Assembly (NCBI GenBank): GCA_903838035.1
Contig: CAILWW010000010.1
Location: forward strand, 1 to 64,000
Origin: an uncultured Actinomycetes bacterium
Lineage (GTDB): Bacteria > Actinomycetota > Actinomycetes > Nanopelagicales > Nanopelagicaceae
DNA length: 64,000 nt
Direction of reading: 5' to 3'
In this document: piece after piece, positions 1 to 9,441 of the stretch
Numbering within the stretch: the first letter of the stretch is position 1
How the letters are laid out: each line of letters begins with the position of its first letter
Program-made: the position numbers and the translations under genes
Notes under the pieces: generated by a model
The model's input: the letters and a program-made list of their open reading frames with translations, nothing else
What the model was told of the DNA's origin: nothing
Database searches by the model: none

Positions 1-201
1 ACCACCCAGATATGAATTGACTTCATCAAAGAGATATTCAGCGGTGCGAGATGATGTTGTGACGACAAGCAATGGATTGGATTGGGATAAGGTGCTGAGC
101 AGAAATCCATGCGCACTCGCCGGAGCAACAATTTCATCGCCTTGTGCGAGGTTCGCTATCTCATTAACTGAGAAATGGGAGAAAGATTTTAATAAAGCCA
201 A
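1..201 (-). CDS. mfd: Transcription-repair coupling factor Mfd, N-terminal fragment (runs off left edge)
   Basis: Not in ORF track. Minus-strand TTG start at 201 preceded by AAGGAGG; 67 open codons LALLKSFSHFSVNEIANLAQGDEIVAPASAHGFLLSTLSQSNPLLVVTTSSRTAEYLFDEVNSYLGG resemble the Mfd N-terminus (HGF..A.L....PLLVVT...REAE.L..ELNSYLG). Confidence 0.7.
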   Translation of the reverse strand, partial: MALLKSFSHFSVNEIANLAQGDEIVAPASAHGFLLSTLSQSNPLLVVTTSSRTAEYLFDEVNSYLGG

Positions 202-344
202 CTGTTCACTCCTCCTTAACTTACATAGCGCTAACTACTTTTTACTCGTAAATGAAAAGCCAAAAGGCCCCACATCTGTGAAGGATGGGGGTTTAGGACT
301 TACTCGGTAATTCTAGCGTTACATAACTCTGCCATGATTACGCA

Positions 345-3050
345 GTGACCCCGCCAACAATCAGTACTAAAGCAGTCGATCCGAGCGACAATGCCGGACT
401 TCGTGCCGATGTCCGAAAGCTTGGAGATTTGCTCGGCGAGAGTTTGGTTAGACAAGAAGGACCAGAGCTGCTGGCTTTGGTTGAGAAAGTTCGGCAAGCA
501 GTTCGAGATTCAAAAGCCGATCAAATACTCGCCGAACTTACTGTGGATCAAAGCGTTGCTTTGGTGCGCGCTTTCAGCACGTACTTCAACCTTGCAAATG
601 TTGCAGAGCAAGTTCACCGCGCCAGAGTGCTTGCCGCGGACCGAGCTGAAGGTGGCTCTTGGATTAGCAGAGCGGTTGATCACATTCTTGCGGCAAAGGC
701 GGAACGCAAAGATTTCACAACCGAAGATATTCAAGAGTGGATTAATAAGTTTTCCGTAAGACCTGTCTTTACCGCACATCCAACAGAGGCAGCTCGGCGT
801 TCAGTACTGAGCAAGATGTCGAGCATCGCAGAGTTGCTTGATCAACCTGCTAACGCCACAACAGCGCGACGTCTCGCCGAAGAAGTAGATTTACTTTGGC
901 AGACCGATGAATTACGCCTTGGTCGCCCAGAGCCACTTGATGAGGCAACCAATGCTTTGTACTACCTAGATGACCTCTTTAAATTGACCATCCCAGAAGT
1001 CCTTGATGATTTCGCCAATGAGCTGCAGCGATTAGGGGTTACGGTCTCGCCTACCTCCCGGCCGTTAAGTTTTGGAACCTGGATTGGTGGTGATCGTGAT
1101 GGCAATCCTCACATCACTCCCCAAGTTACCAAGGATGCGATTGTTTTGCAGACGGGTCACTTTATTCGCACATTAATTAGCGTTATGGATACATTGCGCC
1201 AAACCCTCTCGGTCTCAACCCGAATTGCTGGCGCATCACAAGCGCTAAGAGATTCAGTCGCAACAGATCTCGAACTATTGCCCGAGATTGAAGAGCGCTA
1301 TCGCCGCCAAAATGTGGAAGAGCCTTACCGACTTAAAGCAACTGCTATTCGACATAAGTTAGTTCTAACAGCCAAGCGCCACGCTGCTAATGCACCACAT
1401 GTTGCTGGTCGAGATTACGAAAGTACTGCTGCGCTCCTCTCTGACTTATTACTCATGCGTGAATCGCTGATGGAGCATCGCGGTGAATTAATCGCAACTG
1501 GACTTCTTGAGCGAATTATTCGTACTGTCTCTAGCTTTGGCATCACCCATGCCACGATGGATGTGCGAGAACACTCCGATGCTCATCATCATGTACTTTC
1601 GCAAATTTATGGCGCGGAATATACAGATCGCGCATCAGTGCTTTCTCGTGAACTCGCCACCAACACATTTACCTCCTCCCCAGCTTTGGATGAGAACGCC
1701 CAAAAGACCCTTGGCACTTTTATCGCAATTCGTGAACTCATCGAAAAGTTCGGCCCAGAGGTGATGGAGACATACATCGTCTCTATGACCAAGAGCCATC
1801 TCGATGTATTTGCTCCTGTTGTACTTGCAAAAATCGCTGGATTGATTTCACTTCATGGCGATACCAAGTTCGCCAAGGTTGGCTTTGCCCCGCTCCTTGA
1901 GACTGTTGCCGAACTTCAAGCCGCTGACACAATCTTGGATAACTTGCTCTCAAACACTGATTACCGCAAGCTGGTGGAACTTCGCGGAAATATCCAAGAG
2001 GTGATGCTTGGATACTCTGATTCCAATAAGGATGCCGGAATTACGACTTCACAGTGGGAAATTCATAAGGCTCAGCGAAAACTTCGTGACATCGCCATCA
2101 AGCATGGCGTAACGCTTCGACTCTTCCATGGCCGCGGTGGATCGGTTGGCCGTGGTGGCGGTCCCACATACGATGCACTGATTGCACTTCCTTGGGGTTC
2201 GATCGATGGTCAGATAAAGATGACCGAACAAGGCGAAGTCATCAGCGACAAGTACTCACTTCCATCGCTAGCTCGAGAGAATGTTGAACTCTCCTTGGCT
2301 GCGGCGCTGGAGGCGACCGTACTTAATCGGGCACCTCGTCAATCACCCGAAGCGCTTTCGGCGTGGAACGATTGCATGAGTTTGGTAAGCGAGAGCGCAT
2401 TTAAGAGTTATCGCTCATTAATCGATCACCCCGACCTACCCCGTTATTTCTACGAATCCACTCCAGTCGAACAACTTGGAAACCTCTTCCTCGGCTCCCG
2501 GCCATCACGCCGACCTGATGCGAGTGCTGGTTTGGGTTCACTGCGCGCAATCCCATGGGTATTTGGCTGGACTCAATCGCGTCAGATTGTTCCCGGATGG
2601 TTCGGCGTTGGCTCTGGGCTTAAGGCCGCCCGCGAAGCTGGCAAGAGCGAAGTACTTTCCCAAATGCTCTCGGATTGGCACTTCTTCGCCACCTTCATCA
2701 GCAATGTAGAGATGACGCTGGCAAAAACGGATTTAGCGATGGCACGCAAATATGTAGAAAAGTTAGTTGATCCAACCTTGCATCATTTCTTAGCAACAAT
2801 TGAGGCCGAATTTGAACTTACTCGATCAGAGCTCTTATTGCTCACTAACAAGAGCGAGCTTTTAGGCGACCAAGCGATTCTTGCTCGTACCTTGGAAGTT
2901 CGCGATGCTTATCTTGCACCGCTGCACATGTTGCAGGTTGCGCTGCTTGCGCAAGTGCGCGCAAACCCAGAAGGCGCTGATCCACTTTTGCGCAGAGCTT
3001 TGTTATTAACAATCAATGGAGTCGCGGCAGGCCTTCGAAATACTGGCTGA
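345..3050 (+). CDS. ppc: Phosphoenolpyruvate carboxylase
   Basis: 901 aa; FTAHPTEAARRS, GGDRDGNP, LRLFHGRGGSVGRGGGPTY, C-terminal NTG. Confidence 0.97.
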   Translation: MTPPTISTKAVDPSDNAGLRADVRKLGDLLGESLVRQEGPELLALVEKVRQAVRDSKADQILAELTVDQSVALVRAFSTYFNLANVAEQVHRARVLAADRAEGGSWISRAVDHILAAKAERKDFTTEDIQEWINKFSVRPVFTAHPTEAARRSVLSKMSSIAELLDQPANATTARRLAEEVDLLWQTDELRLGRPEPLDEATNALYYLDDLFKLTIPEVLDDFANELQRLGVTVSPTSRPLSFGTWIGGDRDGNPHITPQVTKDAIVLQTGHFIRTLISVMDTLRQTLSVSTRIAGASQALRDSVATDLELLPEIEERYRRQNVEEPYRLKATAIRHKLVLTAKRHAANAPHVAGRDYESTAALLSDLLLMRESLMEHRGELIATGLLERIIRTVSSFGITHATMDVREHSDAHHHVLSQIYGAEYTDRASVLSRELATNTFTSSPALDENAQKTLGTFIAIRELIEKFGPEVMETYIVSMTKSHLDVFAPVVLAKIAGLISLHGDTKFAKVGFAPLLETVAELQAADTILDNLLSNTDYRKLVELRGNIQEVMLGYSDSNKDAGITTSQWEIHKAQRKLRDIAIKHGVTLRLFHGRGGSVGRGGGPTYDALIALPWGSIDGQIKMTEQGEVISDKYSLPSLARENVELSLAAALEATVLNRAPRQSPEALSAWNDCMSLVSESAFKSYRSLIDHPDLPRYFYESTPVEQLGNLFLGSRPSRRPDASAGLGSLRAIPWVFGWTQSRQIVPGWFGVGSGLKAAREAGKSEVLSQMLSDWHFFATFISNVEMTLAKTDLAMARKYVEKLVDPTLHHFLATIEAEFELTRSELLLLTNKSELLGDQAILARTLEVRDAYLAPLHMLQVALLAQVRANPEGADPLLRRALLLTINGVAAGLRNTG

Positions 3051-3051
3051 T

Positions 3052-3618
3052 TTAAGAGTTGAAATCTTGCTGAGCGCGCTCGAGTCCTTTTTCAATGAGG
3101 CACTCAACTGCGGCTGCCCCGCGCGCAATAAAATCTGCTAACTCCTTCTTCTCATTGGAGGAGAAGGGCTTTAAAACAAAGTCCGCTGGATCTTGTGGGC
3201 CGGCCGGACGACCGACTCCCATGCGTACGCGGAAATAATCAGGTCCGGAGAAGTGGGTAGTCAGGGATTTCAAACCATTATGGCCATTATCGCCTCCGCC
3301 TTTTTTAATACGGATAACGTTAAAATCAATATCGAGTTCATCATGTATCACAATTAAATGAGATGGATCGACTTTATAGAAATCTGCCAGCGCTTTAGTG
3401 GGGGCGCCTGAATCATTCATGTAGCCCTGGGACTTTGCTAGTACGACTGGATCTCCGGCGACGCGAATATCAGCAATTTCGCACTTTGATTTGTGTGTCG
3501 AAAATTTAGAGTTGATGGCTAGGTAATTAATAACCATCTGACCAATATTGTGTCTTGTCTGCGCGTAGGAAGTTCCGGGATTTCCTAATCCCAGAACTAT
3601 CCATCGCGAATTATCCAT
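3052..3618 (-). CDS. pth: Peptidyl-tRNA hydrolase
   Basis: GLGNPGTSYAQTRHNIG, IHDELDIDF, GGGDNGHNGLKS motifs. Confidence 0.97.
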   Translation of the reverse strand: MDNSRWIVLGLGNPGTSYAQTRHNIGQMVINYLAINSKFSTHKSKCEIADIRVAGDPVVLAKSQGYMNDSGAPTKALADFYKVDPSHLIVIHDELDIDFNVIRIKKGGGDNGHNGLKSLTTHFSGPDYFRVRMGVGRPAGPQDPADFVLKPFSSNEKKELADFIARGAAAVECLIEKGLERAQQDFNS

Positions 3619-3642
3619 GCAGATTAAATATGGATTGGTTAA

Positions 3643-4248
3643 TTACTCTTTTGGAGCTTCAGCTGCAGGAGCAGCAGCATCTGCGGCAGGAGCGGCCTCA
3701 GCTTCAGCTGCGGTGCCACGCTCTGAAAGGTGAACAACTGGCATCTCTGGATCAGAGACCAAAGTTACGCCAGCTGGAAGTACAACATCCTTGGCATAGA
3801 GCGACTTACCAGCAGCAAGGCCGGTGAGATCAAGTGCGAGGAATGATGGAATTGATGTTGCTTCAGCCTCAACCTCGATGACGTTTGAGTTGTGCTCGAG
3901 GATGCCATCGCGATCATGCTCACCTGAGGTATGAACAGGAACTTCAACGGTAACGCGCTCACCGCGACGAACGATGACAAGGTCAACGTGTGCAAGTGCG
4001 CTGGTAAGAGGGTTACGAGTTACTGACTTTGGAAGTGTGAGTTCGGTCTTTCCATCGACAACGATATCGAGTAGAACGTTTGAGGCCTTAAGAGCTGCGC
4101 CGAGCTCGCGAGCTGGAAGTGCAACGTGACGAGGAGCTTCTCCGTGGCCATAGATAACTGCTGGGATTAAACCTGCGCGACGATCGCGACGTGAAGCACC
4201 CTTACCAAATTCGGTACGAGCGGTGCCGTTGATGGAAATCTCTGCCAT
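3643..4248 (-). CDS. rplY: 50S ribosomal protein L25/general stress protein Ctc
   Basis: 201 aa, L25 N-domain (GKGASRRDRRAGLIPAVIYGHG) plus TL5 domain; Ala-rich C-terminal tail; adjacent to pth. Confidence 0.95.
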   Translation of the reverse strand: MAEISINGTARTEFGKGASRRDRRAGLIPAVIYGHGEAPRHVALPARELGAALKASNVLLDIVVDGKTELTLPKSVTRNPLTSALAHVDLVIVRRGERVTVEVPVHTSGEHDRDGILEHNSNVIEVEAEATSIPSFLALDLTGLAAGKSLYAKDVVLPAGVTLVSDPEMPVVHLSERGTAAEAEAAPAADAAAPAAEAPKE

Positions 4249-4276
4249 GTGAATCTCTCCTTTAAATAAAACGCGA

Positions 4277-4341
4277 ACAACAATCGTTCCAGGAGAGCCA
4301 CCCGTCGATTACGGGTAATAACCCCTCGCCGGAACGTGTTG
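4277..4341 (-). promoter_or_regulatory. Candidate structured 5' leader of rplY
   Basis: Closing helix CAAC..CGTTCC (4278-4290) with GGAACG..GTTG (4331-4341) encloses a perfect 6-bp hairpin ACCCGT-CGATT-ACGGGT (4300-4316), immediately upstream of the L25 start. Confidence 0.45.
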
Positions 4342-4379
4342 AAGGGTATCCCGAGAGACGCGAGTAGGGCAAATTGCCT

Positions 4380-4991
4380 TTATTTAATGGGGAAGAAGAC
4401 CTTATCAAGCACAGAATCAATTGCTTGATTCCAATTTTCCGCATCCATTCGAGTTGGGGTTATGTCATCCACAATCTTTCCGATCGTATAGGCCTGAACC
4501 ATCACGCCCACAATGCGAGGATCCAGTGTGGGGTCTCCCCAGCCACGTTCCACGCTCTCGCGAAATAAATCTGCAAGAGCATCAGTCAATCGCTCTTGTT
4601 CTTCGCCAAGCAACGCCTTCATCCGTGGAATGCGAATTGCTTTTGCTATAGCGGTGACTCGTTCGGAGCGATGTCGTGTTAACTCTTGTGCTTGAGTCGC
4701 TCTGGTTACTTTCTTTAAGCCTTCGACTAAATCAGCTCTAGTTTTGGCGGAGGAGATTACGCCATTGAGCATAACGACTGAGTTATCGACGAAACGGGCA
4801 AAACGCGCAACCATCGCATGTTCTACAAGTTCTGGGAAATCCTCGAAGTGATGATAGAGCGAGCCCTTAGATATTCCGGAGATCTCGAGCACTTGATCGC
4901 TGTTGATCTCCATCGCTGGCTGCGTGTCCATCAATGTAACGACGGTATCGATCAAAGTCTGCTTCGTTGGGTGAAGGGATTTAGCACCCAT
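4380..4991 (-). CDS. TetR/AcrR family transcriptional regulator
   Basis: N-terminal HTH ISGISKGSLYHHFEDFPELVEHAM. Confidence 0.9.
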   Translation of the reverse strand: MGAKSLHPTKQTLIDTVVTLMDTQPAMEINSDQVLEISGISKGSLYHHFEDFPELVEHAMVARFARFVDNSVVMLNGVISSAKTRADLVEGLKKVTRATQAQELTRHRSERVTAIAKAIRIPRMKALLGEEQERLTDALADLFRESVERGWGDPTLDPRIVGVMVQAYTIGKIVDDITPTRMDAENWNQAIDSVLDKVFFPIK

Positions 4992-5000
4992 TATTAACTC

Positions 5001-5981
5001 CTAACTATGGCCATCAAAGAGACTGGTGACTGAGCCATCCTCAAATACTTCACGAATTGCACGAGCGAGTAAAGGAGCAATCGACAAGACTGTTAGTCCA
5101 TCGAAGCGAGCCTCTTCCGGAATTGGAAGTGTATCGGTCACCACAACTTCTGATACGCGAGAGGCCTTTAAGCGCTCGACTGCAGGTCCAGAAAGTACTG
5201 CGTGAGTTGCGGCAACAATCACATCTTTCGCGCCTTCGGCGAAGAGGGCATCAACCGCCTTGGTAATCGTTCCGGCGGTATCGATCATGTCATCGATAAC
5301 AACGCAAGTCTGACCTTTCACATCTCCAACCACGCGACCAGTGACAGATTCGTTTGGAATCCGTGGGTCACGAGTCTTATGGATGAAGGCAATTGGACAG
5401 CCACCGAGCATGTCTGACCAACGTTCGGCGACACGAACCCGACCAGAGTCTGGAGATACGATGGTTAAACGCGAACGATCAACTTTGCTTCCTACATAAT
5501 TTGTAAGGAGTGGAAGTGCAAACAAGTGGTCTACCGGACCATCGAAGAAACCTTGAATTTGTGCAGTATGTAGGTCAACCACCATCAAGCGATCGGCACC
5601 TGCAGTCTTAAATAAATCCGCCATTAATCGGGCTGAAATTGGCTCACGTCCACGATGCTTCTTATCCTGGCGGGCGTAGCCATAGAAAGGTGCGACGACC
5701 GTGATGCGCTTTGCCGATGCGCGCTTGAGTGCATCGACCATGATGAGTTGTTCCATGATCTGCTTATTTACGGGAGTGGCATGACTTTGCAGCACGAATG
5801 CATCACAGCCACGAACGCTCTCTTCAAAACGAACGAAGATCTCACCGTTGGCAAAGTCATAGGCGGATGTTGGAGTGATAGGAATGCCGAGTTCGGCAGC
5901 TACACCTTCTGCAAGTTCTGGGAACCCACGACCGGTAAAGAGGCGCAACCGCTTTTCAGATGAGAGTCGAAGTTCGCTCAT
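5001..5981 (-). CDS. prs: Ribose-phosphate pyrophosphokinase
   Basis: GYARQDKKHRGREPISARL, VVDLHTAQIQGFF, CVVIDDMIDTAGTI. Confidence 0.97.
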   Translation of the reverse strand: MSELRLSSEKRLRLFTGRGFPELAEGVAAELGIPITPTSAYDFANGEIFVRFEESVRGCDAFVLQSHATPVNKQIMEQLIMVDALKRASAKRITVVAPFYGYARQDKKHRGREPISARLMADLFKTAGADRLMVVDLHTAQIQGFFDGPVDHLFALPLLTNYVGSKVDRSRLTIVSPDSGRVRVAERWSDMLGGCPIAFIHKTRDPRIPNESVTGRVVGDVKGQTCVVIDDMIDTAGTITKAVDALFAEGAKDVIVAATHAVLSGPAVERLKASRVSEVVVTDTLPIPEEARFDGLTVLSIAPLLARAIREVFEDGSVTSLFDGHS

Positions 5982-6026
5982 GGTCTTTGCTCCGTTTTCG
6001 TTGGTCGTGATTTGTGGGTCAAAAAG

Positions 6027-7457
6027 TTAGTCAGTGGCTCCAGCTTTACGAGCGGCGAGATCCGAAGAGCTCCCCTTTCGTTTGCGTAATACCCAACCAA
6101 GAATATTGCGTTGCTTTGCTCGAGCTACGGCAATAGAACCTGCTGGGACATCTTCGGTAATGACCGAACCGGCTGCCGTGTATGCGCCATCTCCAATGGA
6201 GACTGGGGCAACGAGCATGCTGTCGCTTCCGATTCGCACCTCGTTTCCGACAATGGTCTGGTGTTTCTCAACGCCATCATAATTTACAAAAATAGTAGCT
6301 GCTCCGATATTTGAACCAGTACCAATCGTGGCATCGCCAACGTACGATAAATGTGGAACTTTAGAGCCAGCTCCAATTGTTGAATTCTTTACTTCTACAT
6401 ATGCGCCTACTTTGGCGCCAACTCCCACATTGCTACCTGCGCGCAAATAGCTAAATGGACCGATGTTTGCATCAGCCCCGATTGTGCTTTCCGTACAGTT
6501 GGATTCAACGACCGATGCGCCTTCGCCAACAAATACATTTTTAAGTGTGGTGCGGGGACCAATCACGGCACGAGTTCCGATGGAAGTGGTGCCTTGTAAC
6601 CAAGAACCCGGATGGATAGTGCTATCGGGCGCGACTTTAACGGTGGCATCAATCCAGGTTGTGGTGGGATCGATGATGGCAACGCCAGATCGCATATGTG
6701 CATCATTGATACGATCTCGCATAATCGATGCGCATTCGGCAAGTTGAGCGCGATCGTTAATTCCCAAAGTTTCGGTGTAATCATTGGAGAGTACTGCGGA
6801 GGCTTTGTTGCTCTCAGCCTTTATAAGCGCAATAACATCGGTGAGGTATAGCTCGCCTTGCGAATTATTATTTGAAATCTTATGAATGGAATTTACTAAA
6901 GCTGATGCATTAAATAGATATACGCCGGTGTTGATCTCATCTATTTCTTGCTCTTCTTCGGTTGCATCTCGTTGCTCCACAATGCGCTCGATTGCTCCAA
7001 GTTCGTCACGGATGATGCGGCCATATCCGGTCGGATCTGGGAGTTGTGCGGTGAGGACAGAGACGTGACTTCCAGAGGCAAGATGAACATCTAAAAATTC
7101 TTGCAAAGTAAAAGTGGTTAACAAAGGAGTATCGCCTGCGAGAACCAAAACTGAACCTTGGGCCTGAATTCCTTCCAGCGCCAGCTGTACGGCGTGCCCG
7201 GTTCCTTTTCGCTCAGCTTGAAAAACTGTGGTGGCGTTCGGTGCAATCTCTTTAATATGTGGTTCTACGCTCTCGCGCGAGGAGCCAACAACGACTCGCA
7301 GATCCTTGGGATTGAGTGGCTTAAGCGCTTCGAGTACATGTCCAACAACGCTTCTTCCAGCAATTGTGTGAAGGACCTTTGATGTGGAGGATTTCATGCG
7401 CGTACCTTCGCCAGCCGCGAGCACAATCGCGATATCTAGCCCAGACCCAGTGGTCAT
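6027..7457 (-). CDS. glmU: Bifunctional UDP-N-acetylglucosamine pyrophosphorylase / glucosamine-1-phosphate N-acetyltransferase
   Basis: LAAGEGTRMKS pyrophosphorylase motif plus left-handed beta-helix; adjacent to prs. Confidence 0.97.
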   Translation of the reverse strand: MTTGSGLDIAIVLAAGEGTRMKSSTSKVLHTIAGRSVVGHVLEALKPLNPKDLRVVVGSSRESVEPHIKEIAPNATTVFQAERKGTGHAVQLALEGIQAQGSVLVLAGDTPLLTTFTLQEFLDVHLASGSHVSVLTAQLPDPTGYGRIIRDELGAIERIVEQRDATEEEQEIDEINTGVYLFNASALVNSIHKISNNNSQGELYLTDVIALIKAESNKASAVLSNDYTETLGINDRAQLAECASIMRDRINDAHMRSGVAIIDPTTTWIDATVKVAPDSTIHPGSWLQGTTSIGTRAVIGPRTTLKNVFVGEGASVVESNCTESTIGADANIGPFSYLRAGSNVGVGAKVGAYVEVKNSTIGAGSKVPHLSYVGDATIGTGSNIGAATIFVNYDGVEKHQTIVGNEVRIGSDSMLVAPVSIGDGAYTAAGSVITEDVPAGSIAVARAKQRNILGWVLRKRKGSSSDLAARKAGATD

Positions 7458-7530
7458 GATGGTGACGCTGCTCCTTCGGTAGTTCGGCTACTTCTTAAAG
7501 GCGAGCATATGTCCTTAGGGGGAGAAACTT

Positions 7531-7570
7531 TTGGCTCCGCCACCAGGTACCTTGGCTCCGCCACCAGGTA
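7531..7570 (-). repeat. Tandem 21-bp-period duplication of the tRNA-Gln 3' end
   Basis: TTGGCTCCGCCACCAGGTA occurs at 7531-7549 and again at 7552-7570 (inside tRNA-Gln). Confidence 0.9.
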
Positions 7571-7627
7571 TCGATCCTGGACCCTGGGCTTCAAAGGCCC
7601 ATGTGCTAGCCACTACACAATGGCGGA
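7553..7627 (-). tRNA. tRNA-Gln(TTG), CCA encoded
   Basis: Acceptor stem TCCGCCA/TGGCGGA, anticodon loop CTTTGAA, T-arm GGTCCAGGATCGATACCTGG, 3' GCCA. Confidence 0.93.
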
Positions 7628-7669
7628 ACCTGAATTGTCCACTATGAGCGGGGCTAGTGCCAAACTGAG

Positions 7670-8587
7670 TTAAAGGGTCTCAATCACTCGTGCGCCATGG
7701 ACCGGGCCACTGGCCCTCGAGCATCCCGCAACAACTCCACTAGAACTTAGGGCCATTGTGAGATCGAGCCCCTTCTCCTCATTTTCGACAAGGAATGCAA
7801 CTGTAGGTCCGGAGCCCGACACCAAAGCTCCGAGGGCTCCATAATCCTGACCTACATCTAGGACTAAACGTAGTGCTGGACGAAGCGAACATGCCGCCGC
7901 CTGCAGGTCGTTGGAGAGTGCTCTGCCGAGTGCGTGGGTATCTCCGGCACGAAGCGCTTGCATCAAAGTTTCACTGATATGTGGCTGTGCGATATTCATG
8001 CCTTCCCGAAGGCGATCGCATTCTTGATAAACAGCGGGCGTAGAAAGTCCTTGATTGGAAGTTGCGAGTACCCAGTGATAACTCCCCTTGCTTAGCGCCG
8101 GTGTCAGTTGATCACCGCGACCGCGGCCGATGGCAATTCCGCCAGATATGGCAAATGGAATATCGCTTCCAAGTTGTGCCGCGATTTTTTCAAGTTGGTC
8201 TCGCGCTAGCCCTAATTCAAAGAGCGCATCGATTGCGACAATCACACCTGCGGCATCCGCGCTTCCACCCGCCATTCCGCCTGCGACGGGAATATCTTTT
8301 TTGATGTGAATTTCTAAATCTGGGGCAAGCTCATAATTCTTTACCATTAAGGCTACCGCTTTTACTGCCAGGTTGGAGGAATCGGTCGGTACGCCTTGAG
8401 TTATGCCAGAGAGAGTTAATGAAATTCCGGAACCTGGTGGAGCGAGTTTTACGGTGACATCATCAAAGAGTGAGAGCGCCTGAAAGACGGTGGCGAGTTC
8501 ATGGAAGCCATCGCTGCCGACTGGACCTACGGAAAGTTGGAGGTTGACCTTTGCCGGCGCCCTAACTACAACACCGTTAAATCTCAT
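7670..8587 (-). CDS. ispE: 4-diphosphocytidyl-2-C-methyl-D-erythritol kinase
   Basis: GHMP kinase: APAKVNLQLSVG, PVAGGMAGGSADAAG, SGSGPTVAFL; rsmA-ispE synteny. Confidence 0.95.
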   Translation of the reverse strand: MRFNGVVVRAPAKVNLQLSVGPVGSDGFHELATVFQALSLFDDVTVKLAPPGSGISLTLSGITQGVPTDSSNLAVKAVALMVKNYELAPDLEIHIKKDIPVAGGMAGGSADAAGVIVAIDALFELGLARDQLEKIAAQLGSDIPFAISGGIAIGRGRGDQLTPALSKGSYHWVLATSNQGLSTPAVYQECDRLREGMNIAQPHISETLMQALRAGDTHALGRALSNDLQAAACSLRPALRLVLDVGQDYGALGALVSGSGPTVAFLVENEEKGLDLTMALSSSGVVAGCSRASGPVHGARVIETL

Positions 8588-9441
8588 GCAGTAAGCCTAT
8601 TACGAAGCGCATGAGCAATCGCTAAAAAATCTGAGAGCAAGAGCTCTTCACCTCGAGCGGTCGGATCTATTCCGGCCGAAGTTACGACATCCGAAGCTTC
8701 GGAATTTCCACCGCAGATTTCAGAGAGCGCTCCGCGCAGCATCTTTCGACGCTGGGCAAATGATGCGTCGATGATGGAGAAGGTCAGCTGCCTAGTCGCT
8801 TCATCTGCCGGCGGTTGGTGGCGAGTAAAGCGGACTAACGATGAATCCACGTTGGGAATGGGCCAAAAGATGGAGCGGGCGACCGAGCCCGCCAGCTCTA
8901 CATCAGCCCACCAGGCAGCCTTTGCCGAAGGTGATCCATAATTCTTGGTGCCAGGTTTTGCCGCAAGTCGTTCCGCCACCTCGCTCTGCACCATCACCAC
9001 GCCTGAACGCAGCGAGGGTACCTTCTCAAGTAAGCCAAGGAGGACTGGTACCGAGACGTTGTAAGGCAAATTAGCCACCAAAACGGTTGGTGGTTGTGGG
9101 AGCTCAATCTCGTGCATCGCATCTTGGTTAATAATCGTTAGCTTTGAAATATCAAAGCCATGATTTGCTGCAGTTATGGGAAGCTCTTCGGCTAGGCGGG
9201 TATCAATTTCAATGGCAATAACCTCGCGCGCCGATTCCAGAAGCGCAAGAGTTAGCGAACCTAAGCCCGGACCGATCTCTAACGCGATATCTGTAGGTTG
9301 TACATCAGCGCTCTTTACTATTCGCCGGCAGGTATTTGCATCGACCACAAAGTTTTGACCAAGCTTCTTCGTGGGATTTACACCGATGCGCGCTGCAATC
9401 TCTCGGATTTCAACTGCGCCAAGTAAGCCTGGAGTTGTCAT
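8584..9441 (-). CDS. rsmA: 16S rRNA (adenine1518-N6/adenine1519-N6)-dimethyltransferase
   Basis: KKLGQNFVVD, ALEIGPGLGSLT, VANLPYNVSVPVL. Confidence 0.96.
   Translation of the reverse strand: MTTPGLLGAVEIREIAARIGVNPTKKLGQNFVVDANTCRRIVKSADVQPTDIALEIGPGLGSLTLALLESAREVIAIEIDTRLAEELPITAANHGFDISKLTIINQDAMHEIELPQPPTVLVANLPYNVSVPVLLGLLEKVPSLRSGVVMVQSEVAERLAAKPGTKNYGSPSAKAAWWADVELAGSVARSIFWPIPNVDSSLVRFTRHQPPADEATRQLTFSIIDASFAQRRKMLRGALSEICGGNSEASDVVTSAGIDPTARGEELLLSDFLAIAHALRNRLTA

Noticed and set aside
17-310. 97-aa plus-strand ORF at the left edge
   Set aside because: Antisense to the Mfd-like N-terminal reading frame; no recognisable family and low-complexity composition.
3650-3715. Repetitive GCAGC-rich stretch
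   Set aside because: Encodes the Ala/Glu-rich C-terminal tail of L25, a common feature in actinobacterial L25; not a separate repeat element.
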